Under the pieces are notes generated by a model. It saw only the letters and a program-made list of their open reading frames with translations, did not search any database and was not told the origin of the DNA. Below are positions 61,438-64,000 of a DNA stretch of 64,000 bases, piece by piece (position 1 is the stretch's first letter; each line of letters opens with the position of its first letter). The position numbers were made by a program, and so were the translations under genes. The DNA comes from Acidobacteriota bacterium. GTDB taxonomy: Bacteria > Acidobacteriota > Terriglobia > Acidiferrales > UBA7541. The stretch spans positions 1 to 64,000 of the forward strand of contig QHYE01000020.1 in NCBI GenBank assembly GCA_003224055.1, given 5' to 3'.

Positions 61438-63066
61438 TTAATTGGTTGGATTTCGCGGAAATTTGAAGTAGGGAAGCCGCGCGCCCTGATCCATAATTTG
61501 ATCCGCGCGGATACTCGCGGGAGCTTCGAAGCCCGCGGTCCCGCCGTTGGTCACGTAATCGTCCTGGTCCACGCCGTCGCCGCTGACTCCCAATCCGCCG
61601 ACGAGCACACCATTGCGGAAAAGTCCGGCGCTCCCCGGAAAAAAAACAATCCCGCTTTTGTTCGCATTTGCAGCGCCGCTCTGAAATCCCTGCGTGCAGG
61701 GATTTGCCAAATCCATCGTATACAGATTGAAAAAAGGCCCAGCGTTCGAACTATCGATTCCCGGCGGATAGAGCGGTTGCGCGCCAAAACTGATGGTCCG
61801 GTTCGTCACCGCCGTGCCCATCGGCACGCCGTTCAGGTCCGCGGCTGTTCGAACGGCACTGTTGAAGTACACCATGTTTCGAGCTTTGGTCGCGGCTACA
61901 TCAATGCTGAAGACAGTTGAATCTTGCATGCGCCGCAATCCGATGATGGTTCCATCAAGATCCGCAACGGCGATCACCATTCGCGTTTTCGAACCGAGCG
62001 GCAATCGAATCGCCGCGCGAGCGGTGTTGGCCGTGGCCTCCGCATTGTTCAGAATTTGCGCCACGTCCGCCGCGCTCAAACCTCCCAGAGGCCCCGCCGC
62101 CGGCGGGATCAGGTCGCCTTCCGGCGGCTGCCCCTGGCTGTTCGCGGGCGCCACCAAAAAACTCCCCGCGCCGGCAACCGGTCCGGCGGAAAAGCCGGCA
62201 GGGAGCGAAGTTTGATCCACAAATGGAAGTGCGATTCCTGCGATAAAAACCACTCCGGGCGCTGCGGGCGTCGGACCAAAATTGTCGCCCGCTGCGCCGC
62301 GTTGAGTGGTGGCGCCGGCGAGTGCTGCGAATTCCGCGACGTTCGAATTGGTCGAGGAAGTCACCACACCGATTCCCCCGACGACGACATTTTTGTAAAA
62401 AATCGGCACGCCCCCGGGATTTACCGCGGTCGCGTTCGAATCGGCGGTGTCGGCTTTGCCGGTGAGAATGCCGAGGCCGAATCCGCCGCTCAATGCCAGC
62501 GAGGGGGGGATTTTGGTTAGAAAGTTCGGGTCATTCACCAGCGTGCAACCGCGATTTGTGTTTTCGATTCCGTAAAGATCCGCGGGCGGCTGATTCATCA
62601 CGCCGGGCGGAAAATGAATCCCGCTGATGAAGCGCACCGTGCGGGAAGAGAGCGGCGCCTGATTGTTGCTAAAAAAAGCGCCGGTGCGCGCGAGCGCCAC
62701 AGCGACGTCGTTTGCATTTTGTGTTTGTCCAAAATTTCCAATCGAAGCGGCGGGGGCATTTTGCGTTCGAAAGACTCCGAGCACGAATCCCGCGCGATCC
62801 ACCACGGCGACCACCATATCGGTGTTCACGGAATTTACCGCTGCCGTTACGATATTTTGCACGTCAGCCACCTGCAGCGCCTGCACCGCCAGAACTGGCG
62901 GCGGCACAGCAGGAGCGCTGCTCCCGCCCCCGCAGCCGAACAGCAGTAGTGCCTGCGTTCCGGCAATGCCCACGGCCAGGGCCACGCCAAGCGCCAGAGT
63001 CTTCTGGCGGCGTCGAAGAGCCTGCCGCGATTCCAGCGGCTTTCGCAATTTGTGAGTTGTTTCCAT
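61438..63066 (-). CDS. Lipoprotein with two GlcG/HbpS-type domains
   Basis: A 542-residue protein. After a basic N-terminus, the hydrophobic part ends in the lipobox LLFGCGGG. Two GlcG-like modules follow: the first with LQVADVQNIVTAAVNSVNTD, MVVAVVDRAGFVLGVFRTQN, and the second with LSAADVAQILNNAEATANTA, MVIAVADLDGTIIGLRRMQD. The GlcG/HbpS fold binds haem or other small ligands. It lies 7 bases after the convergent ArsR gene. The role is probably extracytoplasmic ligand binding. Confidence 0.85.
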   Translation of the reverse strand: METTHKLRKPLESRQALRRRQKTLALGVALAVGIAGTQALLLFGCGGGSSAPAVPPPVLAVQALQVADVQNIVTAAVNSVNTDMVVAVVDRAGFVLGVFRTQNAPAASIGNFGQTQNANDVAVALARTGAFFSNNQAPLSSRTVRFISGIHFPPGVMNQPPADLYGIENTNRGCTLVNDPNFLTKIPPSLALSGGFGLGILTGKADTADSNATAVNPGGVPIFYKNVVVGGIGVVTSSTNSNVAEFAALAGATTQRGAAGDNFGPTPAAPGVVFIAGIALPFVDQTSLPAGFSAGPVAGAGSFLVAPANSQGQPPEGDLIPPAAGPLGGLSAADVAQILNNAEATANTARAAIRLPLGSKTRMVIAVADLDGTIIGLRRMQDSTVFSIDVAATKARNMVYFNSAVRTAADLNGVPMGTAVTNRTISFGAQPLYPPGIDSSNAGPFFNLYTMDLANPCTQGFQSGAANANKSGIVFFPGSAGLFRNGVLVGGLGVSGDGVDQDDYVTNGGTAGFEAPASIRADQIMDQGARLPYFKFPRNPTN

Positions 63067-63272
63067 CTCGAGAGTACCTTCGTACGTATCACACTCGTTT
63101 GCGGCCCCTCAACGCATTTGCCCCGCGGTTGGCGCGTACTGGTGAACGTGTGAAGCGTGGTGCTGCGTTATCGAATGTCTCCATGCATCCGGGAAAACTG
63201 TTGCTCACCGCTTCTCGATATTGTTAGCTAGTACGCGATTCCTTTCTTCATCCATTCGTGCAGGCTGAGCGC

Positions 63273-64000
63273 ATGATTTTTTCCATTTCGCAGCAAGTGC
63301 CACGCGCATTTTGCGCGGCTTGCTGCTTCCTGTTTCTTTGCTCCGCGCTCCCAGGGGCACATTTTCGGAATCAAGCTCCGGCACCAACGCAGGAGGGGGC
63401 AAAACAGTCCAGCGTGCAAGGTCCGCCGCTGCGCATTCCACGCCAGCAGGCGCAGACTACGGCCGCACTCGATGGCCGTGTGCGGGATGCCGGGTCACCC
63501 GAGAGTGCGAGGCCGGTGTCCGCAGTGATGCTCACTTTGCGCAATCTGCAGTCCGGTCAGGTTTTCAGCGGTGTCTCGTCCGGTGAAGGCGTGTTTCGTC
63601 TTTTCCCCCTGCCGCCGGGACGGTATGAACTCCGGGTGGAAGCCAAAGACTATACTCCATTCGTCCTTGCTGACCTCACACTTCAACCGGATGAAGTCGT
63701 GACGCTTGAAATTTCTCTCGTGTCTGCGGCAACCATCGAGGGGCGCTCCCGCCTGCCGCGTTTACCGGAACTCGGGCCTGCGCTTTCCGCCGAAGCGCAA
63801 CCGTCCTTCGGCAGCTATCGCGAGTTTCACCATCGCCTGGACTCCGATCCCAACTACATCGAAAACATTTCGCCGGACACGCTGCCGCCCGTCGCCGATG
63901 TCTACAACAAGGTTCCGAATCGCTGGGCTTTGGAGCAGCCTGACTATCGCCGCTATTCTCAGAAGGGCGAGTACATCTACACCAAGACGCGCTGGTACGA
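63273..64000 (+). CDS. Secreted protein with carboxypeptidase-regulatory-like domain (3' end outside the window)
   Basis: Open to the right edge, 242 codons are visible. The N-terminus includes a signal peptide (FCAACCFLFLCSALPGA). A linker rich in Gln and Pro leads to a CarboxypepD_reg-like beta-sandwich (ALDGRVRDAGSPESARPVSA; VFRLFPLPPGRYELRVEAKD), then a Pro- and Tyr-rich region (WALEQPDYRRYSQKGEYIYT). Large acidobacterial proteins with this start often continue as TonB-dependent-like beta-barrels, but that part is not visible here. Confidence 0.8.
   Translation, partial: MIFSISQQVPRAFCAACCFLFLCSALPGAHFRNQAPAPTQEGAKQSSVQGPPLRIPRQQAQTTAALDGRVRDAGSPESARPVSAVMLTLRNLQSGQVFSGVSSGEGVFRLFPLPPGRYELRVEAKDYTPFVLADLTLQPDEVVTLEISLVSAATIEGRSRLPRLPELGPALSAEAQPSFGSYREFHHRLDSDPNYIENISPDTLPPVADVYNKVPNRWALEQPDYRRYSQKGEYIYTKTRWY

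Overview
The window looks like a chromosomal segment of an Acidobacteriota bacterium. Several families are typical of that phylum: two very large MacB/FtsX-type permeases of the ADOP kind, a VWFA-related acidobacterial domain protein, two CRTAC1 (FG-GAP plus ASPIC/UnbV) proteins, a carboxypeptidase-regulatory-like secreted protein cut by the right edge, GlcG-domain lipoproteins, and many Tat or Sec exported proteins. Base composition is moderately GC-rich and codon use looks even across the housekeeping genes. No species can be assigned from the sequence alone.

Layout. 1-3.3 kb: edge of a lipoprotein gene, a kelch remnant, a metallo-beta-lactamase-fold hydrolase and small secreted or unknown ORFs. 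3.4-6.0 kb: an uncharacterised three-gene membrane/cytoplasmic operon facing an XRE regulator. 6-13.4 kb: an NTF2-like protein, a class V aminotransferase, two transporters and a Lon-like protease. 13.4-24.9 kb: two ADOP permeases flanking a YedY/cytochrome b pair, then an IS110 remnant beside a VWFA operon. 24.9-29.1 kb: a scar-rich stretch with a RAYT pseudogene, queF, a zinc-ribbon protein, a chimeric receiver/HTH ORF, tRNA-Glu, a tyrosine integrase and an orphan tRNA 3' end. 30.2-45.4 kb: glutamine synthetase; a leftward cluster of MFS transporter, histidine kinase, response regulator, CRTAC1, pentahaem-TPR protein, AhpD-like protein and CRTAC1; then an oxidoreductase, rpe and a lipoprotein. 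45.4-55.5 kb: a compact leftward carbon operon tkt-rpiB-tal-pgi-gnd-zwf-pgl-fba. 55.6-57.8 kb: tRNA-Leu, a decayed protease gene, a degenerate tRNA-Leu copy, a consensus promoter and intergenic repeats. 57.8-64 kb: sthA-like transhydrogenase, a DUF1906 protein, an SDR/ArsR divergent pair, a GlcG lipoprotein and the edge protein.

The most interesting observation is at 33448-34014. An AhpD-like (carboxymuconolactone decarboxylase fold) gene is interrupted by a single in-frame TGA exactly where the second cysteine of its CxxC motif should be. A perfect 7-bp hairpin with a GUU loop starts 10 nt after the TGA. This fits a CxxU selenoprotein with a bacterial SECIS element. The gene sits 36 nt after a five-haem, TPR-containing membrane protein and 11 nt before a CRTAC1 protein, downstream of a two-component system, so a regulated extracytoplasmic redox module is plausible. 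That role is inference.

The carbon operon together with rpe (43.2 kb) covers the whole oxidative and non-oxidative pentose phosphate pathway, and the sthA-like gene nearby could balance the NADPH it makes. The mobile content is mostly decayed, and several repeat families occur more than once within the window.
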